DNA from: Candidatus Scalindua sp.
GTDB lineage: Bacteria; Planctomycetota; Brocadiia; Brocadiales; Scalinduaceae
Length of the DNA: 49,794 bases
Assembly: GCA_018670825.1 (NCBI GenBank)
Contig: JABHIW010000003.1
Span: 1 to 49,794 of the forward strand
Direction of reading: 5' to 3'
This document shows, piece by piece, positions 26,820 through 35,147 of this stretch. The notes below the pieces were generated by a model. The model ran no database searches and was not told the origin of the DNA. It saw only the letters and a program-made list of their open reading frames with translations. Made by a program: the position numbers and the translations under genes. Positions within the stretch are counted from its first letter, which is position 1. The number at the start of each line of letters is the position of its first letter.

Positions 26820-27923
26820 ATGGAATCTAAAGAAGTATTTAAGAAAGTATTTAAAGGAGTTGATAGTTTATATATCTCTTATAGAGGTGAACTCAGAGAA
26901 GGGGTAAAAGAGTGCTTGGAAGAAAAAAAAAGACTGGCTCAATCAGATGATGAAACAGAACAAGCTTTATCAAGAATGGTCATCAATTTTCACTTATTTG
27001 AAGTAAAGGATAGAGGTGCAAAGGGATTTTCATTTATCTTGGTTGATAATTGGTATCGCATACAAATATCCGGAAGTGAAAAGAAGGTAATGCCGACAAT
27101 ATATGTTCAAGTATCAAGCGAACTTCTTACAGGCCACGGGCCGGAAAGTGCAATAAGTAGACTAAGGAAAATTGTTAAAAAACTATTGGTAAAGATAGAA
27201 GAGGAGACCGTAAGCAGGGCTGATATCTTTGTTGATTTTACTACTAATGAGAAATTGGAGGATATTAAAAGCATATCTTGGATTACCAGGGCTAAGAAGC
27301 TTGCTGTATTCAGGTATTGTGATGCATTTACTGGTTTGGTAATTGGCCAGGGAGGAGATATTTCAGCAAGAATATATGACAAGACCTTAGAGATTGGTGA
27401 AAGTAATAAATATTATCTTAAAGAGATATGGGAAAAGCGTGGTTGGGATACAATACAAACAGTGTGGAGGCTTGAATTCCAATTAAAAAGGGTATGTTTG
27501 AAGGAGATGTCTATAAACACGTTTTCAAATCTCATGGAAAAAGTAAATAGCTTATGGGTTTACTGTTCAAATGATTGGTTACGGCTTGCAGTAAAAGATG
27601 AAACTGTTAATAGAACACGATGGATGACTAATCCAATGTGGGAAAAGATTCAAGGTGTAAGAATTAATGATGGTAATCTTGTCGGTGTACTAAGAGAGGT
27701 AGACAAATCAAGGGTACCAAGTGATAAGACAATATTTCAGAACGGCATGGGTTATTTGACATCTTTTGCAGCAAAGGAGGGATTTAAAAAAGTTAATAAT
27801 GAGACAGTTATTAGTTTTCTTGATATTGGGAAAAAATATCTCGAAAAGCTAACTAATGGCAAAGAGGAAGATTATTTAGAAATAAAAATAAATAATAAAA
27901 AGAAGAAATATAACAAGGAATAA
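26820..27923 (+). CDS. Rep_trans/MobT-like replication initiator or relaxase
   Basis: This 367-residue protein has the pattern of the Rep_trans family (plasmid pT181-type Rep; NicK/MobT relaxases of integrative elements). It shows an N-terminal GVDSLYISYRG strand, VSRADIFVDFTT (near 138-149, an R-D-x3-D type motif), ISARIYDKTLEI (near 181-192) and WRLEFQLKR. In that family a tyrosine nicks one DNA strand at the origin to start rolling-circle replication or transfer. AAAGGAG sits just before the ATG. Its neighbours are an excisionase-like gene and an integrase, and a cluster of inverted repeats lies upstream. The family call rests on motif reading only. Confidence 0.65.
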   Translation: MESKEVFKKVFKGVDSLYISYRGELREGVKECLEEKKRLAQSDDETEQALSRMVINFHLFEVKDRGAKGFSFILVDNWYRIQISGSEKKVMPTIYVQVSSELLTGHGPESAISRLRKIVKKLLVKIEEETVSRADIFVDFTTNEKLEDIKSISWITRAKKLAVFRYCDAFTGLVIGQGGDISARIYDKTLEIGESNKYYLKEIWEKRGWDTIQTVWRLEFQLKRVCLKEMSINTFSNLMEKVNSLWVYCSNDWLRLAVKDETVNRTRWMTNPMWEKIQGVRINDGNLVGVLREVDKSRVPSDKTIFQNGMGYLTSFAAKEGFKKVNNETVISFLDIGKKYLEKLTNGKEEDYLEIKINNKKKKYNKE

Positions 27924-27933
27924 TGTTGAAAGA

Positions 27934-28254
27934 ATGAAGATTGAGATTGATGACAATTCACTTATAGACGAGATTGTTAAAAGGGTCGTTGTGCAGTTAA
28001 AACCTATGTTCAATAACTCACATAACTCCGTAGATGATGAGCTAATGGACGTAAAGGGATTAGCCAAGTATCTAAAGGTTAAAGAATCATGGGTGTATGA
28101 GAAAATACACACAAAGAAAATCCCTTTTCAGAAGGCAGGTAGATTTCCTCGTTTTCGGAAGAAGCATATTGACAAATGGCTTGAAAACCCTTACGCTTTT
28201 CTTTACGTGCCTATAAGCCGCTCAAAAAGGAAGGAGGGCATGTATAATGAGTAG
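27934..28254 (+). CDS. Excisionase-like helix-turn-helix DNA-binding protein
   Basis: In this 106-residue protein, residues about 36-92 form an AlpA/excisionase-type winged helix (LMDVKGLAKYLKVKESWVYE, then IPFQKAGRFPRFRKKHIDKWL). Such proteins direct excision by the adjacent integrase or act as element regulators. It begins 10 bases after rep, and its last 8 bases overlap the integrase start, so the three genes form one operon. Confidence 0.78.
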   Translation: MKIEIDDNSLIDEIVKRVVVQLKPMFNNSHNSVDDELMDVKGLAKYLKVKESWVYEKIHTKKIPFQKAGRFPRFRKKHIDKWLENPYAFLYVPISRSKRKEGMYNE

Positions 28255-29380
28255 GCTCTATAAGCGAGGGAATGTATATTGGTTTGATTTCCGAATCAAT
28301 GGCATAAGATATAGACAAAGTACAGGTCAAACAAAAAGAAGGGATGCAGAGGACGTCTTTCATGCCGAGAGAGAGAAGGCAAAGACAGGAGAAAGTGTAG
28401 GTACAGAAAAGATTAAGGATTGTACAGTAGCTGTTCTGGCCGATGAATATTCAAAATGGGTAAAATTTCAAAAGTCTTATGGTAGTAAACGTTTTTTTAT
28501 AAAGCATATTGTTGAGACATTTGGGAATTTAAGAGTAAGAGACCTTAATGCCAGAATTGTTGAACAATGGCAAACCATGCGACTGGAACACCGCAAGCCC
28601 GCCACTATAAACCGGATTACAAGTTGTTTAAGGCATATGATTACTCAAGGGGAAAAATGGGAAATGGTGGACGAAGAAACAGCAAAGCGTGTTAAAAGTG
28701 TGAAACTACTGAAGGAAGATAATAAGAGGCTGCGATTCTTAACCCTTGAAGAGTGCCATAGGCTGATAGATTGTTGTCAGGAGCACTTAAAACCTATTGT
28801 TACCATTGCCCTTCATACAGGTATGAGACGGGGAGAAATCTTGAGCTTAAAATGGGAACAGGTGGATTTAAAGCATGGTTTTATTTTGCTTGATATCAGC
28901 AAGAACGGTGAAAGAAGGGAAATCCCGATTAACACAACGCTCGAATATCTTTTTAAAGAAATACCACATAGTGTTGAAAGCATGTATGTGTTTGCCGGCA
29001 AAAATGGAAACCCATTAACCGACATAAAGAATAGCTTTCACGCAGCACTAAAAAACGCTGGAATACTTGATTTTAGATTCCATGACCTCCGACATACCTT
29101 TGCAAGTCATCTAATCATGGCTGGCGTAGATTTAACCAGTGTTAAAGAACTTCTGGGCCACAAGGATATAACAATGACGTTAAGGTATTCACACCTTGCC
29201 CCAGGGCATAAAAGAAAAGCGGTTCAAGTACTCGATAGGATCATGGAGAAGGATGAAGATGTGGTTTTAAATAATGGGCACAATTTGGACACAGTTTTAG
29301 AGAAAAACCAAAATGGTGATTGTCCTAAGTCCTTGGAGGTAATGGTCGGGGCGACTGGATTCGAACCAGCGACCTCTTGA
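28247..29380 (+). CDS. Tyrosine-type site-specific integrase
   Basis: This 377-residue phage-type integrase has an N-terminal arm-binding domain (GNVYWFDFRINGIRYRQSTG), a SAM-like core-binding domain (about 55-150) and a catalytic domain. Its residues are visible as Arg194 (HTGMRRGE), Lys219, His279 and Arg282 (FHDLRHTF), His305 (LLGH) and Tyr314 (LRYSH). The last 12 residues (MVGATGFEPATS) are encoded by the minus-strand tRNA-Pro sequence within attR, so the stop codon depends on the attachment core. It is the presumed recombinase for the 52-bp repeats. Confidence 0.93.
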   Translation: MSRLYKRGNVYWFDFRINGIRYRQSTGQTKRRDAEDVFHAEREKAKTGESVGTEKIKDCTVAVLADEYSKWVKFQKSYGSKRFFIKHIVETFGNLRVRDLNARIVEQWQTMRLEHRKPATINRITSCLRHMITQGEKWEMVDEETAKRVKSVKLLKEDNKRLRFLTLEECHRLIDCCQEHLKPIVTIALHTGMRRGEILSLKWEQVDLKHGFILLDISKNGERREIPINTTLEYLFKEIPHSVESMYVFAGKNGNPLTDIKNSFHAALKNAGILDFRFHDLRHTFASHLIMAGVDLTSVKELLGHKDITMTLRYSHLAPGHKRKAVQVLDRIMEKDEDVVLNNGHNLDTVLEKNQNGDCPKSLEVMVGATGFEPATS

Positions 29381-29390
29381 ACCCCATTCA
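29339..29390 (-). repeat. attR: 52-bp direct repeat within tRNA-Pro
   Basis: Identical to 17108-17159. It covers the 3' end of the integrase gene and the 3' two-thirds of tRNA-Pro. It marks the right boundary of the island. Confidence 0.92.
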
Positions 29391-29421
29391 AGTGCGCTAA
29401 GCCAAGCTGCGCTACGCCCCG
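29343..29421 (-). tRNA. tRNA-Pro(GGG)
   Basis: A complete cloverleaf lies on the minus strand: acceptor CGGGGCG/CGCCCCG, D arm with GCGC stems, anticodon stem CTTGA/TCAAG with loop ATGGGGT (anticodon GGG), T arm GCTGG-TTCGAAT-CCAGT, and an encoded CCA. It serves proline CCC/CCU codons. It is the integration target of the island and has been kept intact by the insertion. Confidence 0.95.
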
Positions 29422-29760
29422 AGAAGAAACATCTTTTTTTTGAAAATGTGATTATATCAAATAACTCTTATTCTTCAAGAACTTTTGCACATTCCATTTC
29501 GTCTCAACTATCCTTTACGTAAAAACTTATAAACTTTCGTATGAAAACTTGGAGTTATGTTTCTCGATTTATCCGATACTAATAAATTTAGTAAAATAGC
29601 TGTTGTATTATTCTGATAAATGTTATGTAATGTACCAAATAGAGATTCCGGTAGTAATGTGTCGGGACAAATTAGGAAGGATATAAATCTTAGGGGAGAA
29701 TAGTGCTGAAGGTGCACGTTTATTTCTTCTGATAAAATTTTGAAGGGATATTTAGATATT
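29422..29760. other. Non-coding stretch between tRNA-Pro and the next gene
   Basis: These 339 AT-rich bases should contain the tRNA-Pro promoter (minus strand) and the promoter of the plus-strand gene at 29761. I see no further gene or convincing repeat. Confidence 0.35.
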
Positions 29761-31410
29761 ATGTTTATTCTAAATGAGATTGTAGGTATTGGAGACTTTA
29801 GCATAATGGATAATTTTCGTTTAATTGTTATCGCCGCAATTTTCATTGGTATTATTGTTGTGCTTTTATACCTTAGATCTGCAAGGGGTGGGAGAAAGAG
29901 AGACAGAAAGCATGCACAAGAGACAAATCCATATGATAGGGGCAGCAAAGAAGAAAGGCATTCTGATGATGCATTAGATGCTTTCATGCGTATAGAAGAA
30001 GAGTTAAAGGCAAGTAAGGAAGAAGAATTAAAAGCAAGTAAGGAAGAAGAATTAAAAGCAAACGAGGAAGAAGATTTTGAAGATATTTCAGACTTGGAAG
30101 TAGAAATAGAGAAGGTACCAGATATTGATCTCAATAAAGAATTAGCGAATATTGAGGGCATGGAGGGGCAGACTGGTACAAAGCTGGATGCAGGAGTGAA
30201 AAATATAGGGGCAGAATTTACTACGATAATTGAAGGATTAATTTCAAAAATAGAAGAGAGAGAAGAAGAGGTTGTGAGTAAAGTAGAAAATGTTGTTGAT
30301 ATAAGGATTCAAGAGGTGTTGAGTAAAATTAATGATAGAATTGATGAAGTTATTCAAGCTCAAAAAAATTCAACTGCTTTGGTTTTAGAAAAAATGATTA
30401 ATTCTTTGCGGCAGAAAGAAGAAACGGTATTTAATAAAATACTGGAAGCAATAGACGACAGATATGCCACATCGGAAACGCTTGATACTATACCGATAGA
30501 GGAAGAGCTAGCTGATACTTTGTCATCTCAGGTACCAGAGGTCGTGGTAGAAAAGACGGTAAAGAAGAAACCAGCTACTAAAAAGAAAGTAGCTGTTAAA
30601 AAGAAAGTAACGCCTAAGAATAAACAGGTAGTTAAGAAGAAGCCGTTAGCAAAGAAGAAGCTGGTAGCAAAGAAGACGTCAGCTTCCAGTAAGAAACCAA
30701 CAGCAGTAGAGGATAAAAGTATTCCGTTAGAAACCCTGAATACTTTACCTATAGAAGAAAAACCGGTTGGTACTAAATCTTCTAAGAAGTCTAAGAAAGT
30801 GGTAGATGAAAAAGTAGAGTTTGAGGAAATAACAGAGAGCGATTTGGGTACACCAGGTGAAAATAGTGGCATTTTGGGGAAGCTGGCCAGTTCTTTACAA
30901 TTGGGGGGAGCATCTGTCGATATTTCATTTCCTGAAGAATCTGGAGATACGGAAGCGGTAGCGGAAGTACCTGAGAAAACAGAGGAAGAAGATGACTGGG
31001 AAATACTGTCTGAAGTGGAAGAGGATCTAAAAGCAGAGGAAGAGGGGCCGATTACTTCATCAGAGAAAATAGAGAAAAATAGTCCAGAAGAAATGGTTGG
31101 AGTCTCAGATGATTTGGATATACTGGATTTAATGAAGGAAGATCCTATTGATATTTCATTTCCGGATGAATCTAGCACTGAAAAAGAAATAATAGAATTA
31201 CCTGAAGAAATAAAGAAAGAACCTCTGATAAAACCATCTGGGGTTAAAGAAGGGGCAAAAGTAGAGAAAAAAGAGTCTATTGCTTCATCAGAGGTAATAG
31301 GGGAAAATATTTTAGTTGATGATACAGACTCAGCTGATTTTGATATTCAAGAGTTCCTGGAAGAGTTGGGAAACATTCCTTCTGGAAAAGATCTGGAATC
31401 TGAAAAGTGA
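29761..31410 (+). CDS. Membrane-anchored, highly charged coiled-coil protein with lysine-rich block
   Basis: This 549-residue protein of unknown function is read from the ATG at 29761 (AAGGGA twelve bases upstream). One transmembrane helix near the N-terminus (LIVIAAIFIGIIVVLLYL) is followed by a basic patch and an acidic tandem repeat (LKASKEEE units). A predicted coiled coil follows (about 145-240). Next is a histone H1/AlgP-like lysine-rich block (KKKPATKKKVAVKKK and similar, about 265-310), then a long acidic tail with a repeated VDISFPEES / IDISFPDES motif. A TxPIEE segment also occurs twice. It is probably held at the membrane with the charged part in the cytoplasm. Low-complexity sequence makes family assignment unreliable. 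Confidence 0.7.
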   Translation: MFILNEIVGIGDFSIMDNFRLIVIAAIFIGIIVVLLYLRSARGGRKRDRKHAQETNPYDRGSKEERHSDDALDAFMRIEEELKASKEEELKASKEEELKANEEEDFEDISDLEVEIEKVPDIDLNKELANIEGMEGQTGTKLDAGVKNIGAEFTTIIEGLISKIEEREEEVVSKVENVVDIRIQEVLSKINDRIDEVIQAQKNSTALVLEKMINSLRQKEETVFNKILEAIDDRYATSETLDTIPIEEELADTLSSQVPEVVVEKTVKKKPATKKKVAVKKKVTPKNKQVVKKKPLAKKKLVAKKTSASSKKPTAVEDKSIPLETLNTLPIEEKPVGTKSSKKSKKVVDEKVEFEEITESDLGTPGENSGILGKLASSLQLGGASVDISFPEESGDTEAVAEVPEKTEEEDDWEILSEVEEDLKAEEEGPITSSEKIEKNSPEEMVGVSDDLDILDLMKEDPIDISFPDESSTEKEIIELPEEIKKEPLIKPSGVKEGAKVEKKESIASSEVIGENILVDDTDSADFDIQEFLEELGNIPSGKDLESEK

Positions 31411-31460
31411 TGATACTGGCCTGGTAATTATTTTTTACTTCGCCTAATGTGATATTTCTA

Positions 31461-32486
31461 TTAAGGGAGTGTACCTTCTATCTCTGATTTTGGTTCACGG
31501 AGCATTAGCTCTTTTACCGCTTTCATTGGATCTTTGTCTTTATAGAGTACATTGAAAATCTCCTTTGTAATAGGCATTTCAACATTATATTTCCTTGCTA
31601 ATTCGCAAACCGACTTGGTCGTCAATATTCCTTCTGCAAATTGATCCATTTCCTTCAATACCTGGGACAGTTTTTTGCCCTTGGCAATTAGCTCGCCTAC
31701 CAGACGATTTCTGCCGTAGGGGCTGACGCAGGTGGTTATTAAATCTCCGAGTCCTGCAAGCCCTGAAAAAGTGTCTCTCCGGCCTCCCATTGCGACTCCC
31801 AACCGTGTTGCTTCTGCCAGTCCTCTGGTTATCAGAGCCGCTTTGGAATTATCCCCAAAACCGAGTCCGTCACATATTCCTGCCGCAATTGCGATGACAT
31901 TCTTTACTGAAGTTCCAATTTCTACACCTACTACATCACTGTTTGTATAAACACGAAAATATTCTGTTATGAAAATTTCCTGAATTTCTGTTGCCAGCTT
32001 AATATCTTCAGATGTAACGACAACTGTAGTTGGAAGTTTTCTTGCCACTTCTTCCGCATGGCTTGGGCCTAAGAGCAACGCAATAGGTGGACCACCCAAT
32101 ACGTCGCTAAGTATTTCGCTTCCACGCATGAGCGTTTCGTTTTCAATACCTTTTATTACGCTTACGATTGGTGTTCCGGTTATGTAGCTGTTTTTTAATG
32201 GCTGAAGTGTTTTCCTGACATAAGGCGTAGGTATGGCAACTACGATAATATTGGCGTCTTTTTGTGCAGATTCTAAATCCGGAGTTATTTGTAAGTCAGG
32301 TGGGAGCGGGATATCCTTCAGGTATTTTTTGTTTACTCTATGTTTCTTTAAAAACTCTACATAGTCAGGTGTTGATCCCCAAAGAGTAACATTATGTCCC
32401 TTGCTGTGCAGCACAAGTGAAAGTGCTGTACCCCATCCGCCTGTACCCAGAACTGCTATTTTCCTTGTTGCTTTTTGCTTTTCCAT
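31461..32486 (-). CDS. gpsA: Glycerol-3-phosphate dehydrogenase [NAD(P)+]
   Basis: GpsA reduces dihydroxyacetone phosphate to sn-glycerol 3-phosphate for phospholipid synthesis. The 341 residues start with the Rossmann motif IAVLGTGGWGTALSLVL. The family blocks LLGPSHAEEVA, GTSVKNVIAIAAGICDGLGFGDNSKAAL (catalytic Lys) and GLAGLGDLITTC follow. The length is typical. It lies downstream of glyA on the same strand, 75 bases away, and converges on the membrane-anchored protein gene. Confidence 0.96.
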   Translation of the reverse strand: MEKQKATRKIAVLGTGGWGTALSLVLHSKGHNVTLWGSTPDYVEFLKKHRVNKKYLKDIPLPPDLQITPDLESAQKDANIIVVAIPTPYVRKTLQPLKNSYITGTPIVSVIKGIENETLMRGSEILSDVLGGPPIALLLGPSHAEEVARKLPTTVVVTSEDIKLATEIQEIFITEYFRVYTNSDVVGVEIGTSVKNVIAIAAGICDGLGFGDNSKAALITRGLAEATRLGVAMGGRRDTFSGLAGLGDLITTCVSPYGRNRLVGELIAKGKKLSQVLKEMDQFAEGILTTKSVCELARKYNVEMPITKEIFNVLYKDKDPMKAVKELMLREPKSEIEGTLP

Positions 32487-32561
32487 GAAGGATAGTTCAT
32501 CTGCTTTGAGGTTTTAAATAACATTTTGTTATTTTAGGGCAGGAAAGCAGTTTAAATAAAA

Positions 32562-33818
32562 TTAATCATCAAAATCTGTGAGATCTTTGTAGAGAGGGTA
32601 AGTTGCACAAAATGCCACTATCTCACTCTTTATTGTTTTTAATTTGCTATCGTCCTCATGCGCTTTTAGTGCAAGATCAATCCAATCAGCAATTTTTAAC
32701 ATTTCAGGCTCTTTCATACCACGTGTTGTAACAGAAGGAGTACCCATTCTTATTCCGCTTGGGTCATTCGCAGTTCTTTTGTCAAATGGGATCATATTCC
32801 TGTTGAGAATAATACCCGCTTTTTCCAGGGTTATCTGTGCTTCCGTCCCGGAGATGTTCTTGTTTGAAAGGTCTATGAGGAAAAGGTGGTTGTCGGTGCC
32901 TCCTGAAACGATTGAATAGTCCTTGCTTTGTAGTTCGCTACATAGTTTATTTGTATTTTTAAGTGTCTGAACCTGAGCATCTTTGAATTCTTGCGTTTTT
33001 GCCTCTTTGAATGCTACTGCTTTTGCCGCAATAACATGCATCAACGGGCCGCCCTGGATACCAGGGAAGATTTGTTGATCTATTTTGGTAGCATATTTAG
33101 ACTTGCACATGATTATTCCACCCCTCGGGCCTCTGAGTGTTTTATGTGTTGAGGTAGTTACGAAGTCAGCAAGTGGTACAGGATCCTGATGCAGACCTGC
33201 CACAATCAATCCAGCTATATGAGCAACATCTGCTAATAAAAGTGCGCCTACTTCATCCGCGATCTTTTTAAATTCCGCAAAATCAAGTTCTCTAGGATAA
33301 GCGCTTGCTCCCGCAATTATCATGTGTGGCATGCTCTCTTTCGCAAGTTTCCTTACTTTGTCATAATCTATATATCCGGTCTTTTCGCTTACACCGTAGG
33401 TGATTTTTTCGTATAACTGTCCTGAAAAATTCTTTTTGAAGCCGTGTGTGAGGTGTCCACCATGTGAGAGGTCCATGCTCAAAATTTTATTTCCCGGAGA
33501 TAATGAAGAAAACAATACGGCCATATTTGCCGAAGAACCTGAATGCGGTTGGACATTAACATGCTCTGCGCCAAATATGTCCTTTGCCCGCTGAACGGCA
33601 AGTTTTTCAGCTATATCAATCTCTCCACAACCGGCATACCATCGTTTGTCAGGGTAGCCTTCAGCGTATTTATTAGTCATTATTGAACCTTGCGCCTGCA
33701 TTACTGCATTACTGCAGTAATTCTCAGAAGCAATCAATTCAATGTGAGTCCGTTGCCGTTTAACTTCGTCGTGGATTGCCGCATAAATTTCGGGGTCTAC
33801 ATCTTTTAGAGTATTCAT
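32562..33818 (-). CDS. glyA: Serine hydroxymethyltransferase
   Basis: This PLP enzyme interconverts serine and glycine with tetrahydrofolate, feeding one-carbon metabolism. The 418 residues carry HIELIASENY near the start, the HGGHLTHG block, the PLP-lysine motif TTSTHKTLRGPRGG, and PGIQGGPLMHVIAAKA. The length is normal. It is 49 bases downstream of prfB on the same strand and 75 bases upstream of gpsA, so the three may be one operon. Confidence 0.97.
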   Translation of the reverse strand: MNTLKDVDPEIYAAIHDEVKRQRTHIELIASENYCSNAVMQAQGSIMTNKYAEGYPDKRWYAGCGEIDIAEKLAVQRAKDIFGAEHVNVQPHSGSSANMAVLFSSLSPGNKILSMDLSHGGHLTHGFKKNFSGQLYEKITYGVSEKTGYIDYDKVRKLAKESMPHMIIAGASAYPRELDFAEFKKIADEVGALLLADVAHIAGLIVAGLHQDPVPLADFVTTSTHKTLRGPRGGIIMCKSKYATKIDQQIFPGIQGGPLMHVIAAKAVAFKEAKTQEFKDAQVQTLKNTNKLCSELQSKDYSIVSGGTDNHLFLIDLSNKNISGTEAQITLEKAGIILNRNMIPFDKRTANDPSGIRMGTPSVTTRGMKEPEMLKIADWIDLALKAHEDDSKLKTIKSEIVAFCATYPLYKDLTDFDD

Positions 33819-33867
33819 AATATTAGAATGTGTTTAGTTAAAAATAGTTAAAGAAGTTAAAATAAAT

Positions 33868-34972
33868 CTATTTGCCGATCTTCCATTTCAAATATGACGT
33901 AAGGAAATCATCAATTTCTCCATCAAGGAATGATTGTGCTTTACCAGTCTCTGCTCCTGTTCGTAAGTCCTTTATCATGGTATAGGGCTGCAGCACATAC
34001 GATCTTATCTGATGGCCCCAAGCAATATCACCTTTTTCGTCATATGCATTGGAAAATTCTTTCTCACGTTCCTTCTCTTTTATTTGATATAGCTTAGATT
34101 TTAGCATTTTCATGGCCGTAGCTCTATTTTTATGCTGCGACCTGTCGTTCTGGCATTGTACTATTATGCCTGTTGGTATATAGGTAATTCTCACGGCAGA
34201 AGATGTTTTGTTGACGTGCTGACCCCCTGCGCCGGAAGAACGGTAAGTATCTATCTTTAAATCTTTTTCGTTAATTTCTATATCTATTTCAGTATCTATT
34301 TCAGGGATTACATCAACCGCTGCAAATGAAGTGTGTCTCCTGCTGTTAGAATCGAAAGGTGATATACGAACCAGACGGTGGGCGCCAATCTCGGATTTTA
34401 AATAACCATAGGCGAAACTACCTTTAATTATGGTTGCAACCCTTTTAACCCCAGCTTCGTCACCGGGCAGAAGATCGATCGTTTCCATGGAAAAGTTGTT
34501 TTTTTCCGCCCACATACTGTACATTCTCAGTAGCATTGATGCCCAGTCACACGATTCCGTACCTCCTGCACCGGCATGTATACTGAGAAATGCGTTGCAA
34601 CTATCATTTTGCCCATTCAGCATCATACGTAATTCAAGCTTCTCAAGCTTTTGGGTAAATGATTGCAGGTCCTTCGCTATCTCAGCTTCTAATTCGTCAT
34701 CGCTGTCCTCATCCTCTGCAAGTTCGGATAAATCAACGACATCACTAAGTGATTTCCGCAGTTCATGAAAAGGTATGGTTAATTCTTTTAATTCCTTGAG
34801 CCTTTTTATGGTAGATTGTGCCTTCTCCTTGTCATTCCAGAAATCAGCATTTCCTAACTGCGTTTCAATATCATCCTGTTCTTTTTCCTTGGAATTCAGG
34901 TCAAAGAGAGTCCCTTAAATGTACGAGCCTGTTTTTTAATGGATTTAGTTGCTTATCAATATTTTTGATCAT
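33868..34972 (-). CDS. prfB: Peptide chain release factor 2 (programmed +1 frameshift)
   Basis: RF2 ends translation at UAA and UGA. Translation starts at the ATG at 34970-34972 (AGAGG upstream) and runs 23 codons to CTT TGA. The TGA is at 34901-34903, preceded by the Shine-Dalgarno-like AGGGA. A +1 shift (CTT-T-GAC) joins frame two, which runs to 33868 and gives a 367-residue RF2. The stop-recognition motif SPF (RISPFDSNSRR) and the catalytic GGQ (SSGAGGQHVNKT) are both present. The in-frame UGA with slippery CUU is the classic RF2 autoregulatory site: low RF2 favours the shift. Confidence 0.94.
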
Positions 34973-35147
34973 TTTCAACCTCTTATTGTCAAATGGTTTC
35001 CCTGTTTTCGAGCCGAAATTATAGTTTATGGAAATATTAATGTCAAATTGTTTTTAACAGCAAAAAATATTAGTTGAAATGAGTCGGAAAATCAGGTAAA
35101 TTGACTAATTCCCATAATATGAGGAAACTTTACAATAACAAGATAAA

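Larger units (their letters stand above)
17108..29390. mobile_element. 12.3-kb genomic island integrated in the tRNA-Pro(GGG) gene
   Basis: The island is bounded by a perfect 52-bp direct repeat (17108-17159 and 29339-29390) consisting of the 3' part of tRNA-Pro plus four flanking bases. The complete tRNA is kept at the right end next to the integrase, the usual arrangement for tyrosine-integrase islands. Cargo, in order: a small PEP-CTERM protein, a giant PEP-CTERM repeat protein, a toxin-antitoxin pair, an unknown protein, a Rep_trans/MobT-like protein, an excisionase-like protein and the integrase. No conjugation (type IV secretion) genes are present, so if mobile it would need a helper. 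Non-coding DNA is unusually abundant for this genome. Confidence 0.88.

Noticed and set aside
29508..31178. Serine-rich minus-strand open frames at 29508-30161 and 30528-31178
   Set aside because: They are shadows of the lysine/glutamate-rich plus-strand gene; Lys/Glu codons read as Phe/Ser/Leu in reverse.
34620..34972. prfB as a broken gene
   Set aside because: The interruption is the standard CTT TGA programmed frameshift with its upstream purine signal, and both parts join to a normal-length RF2.
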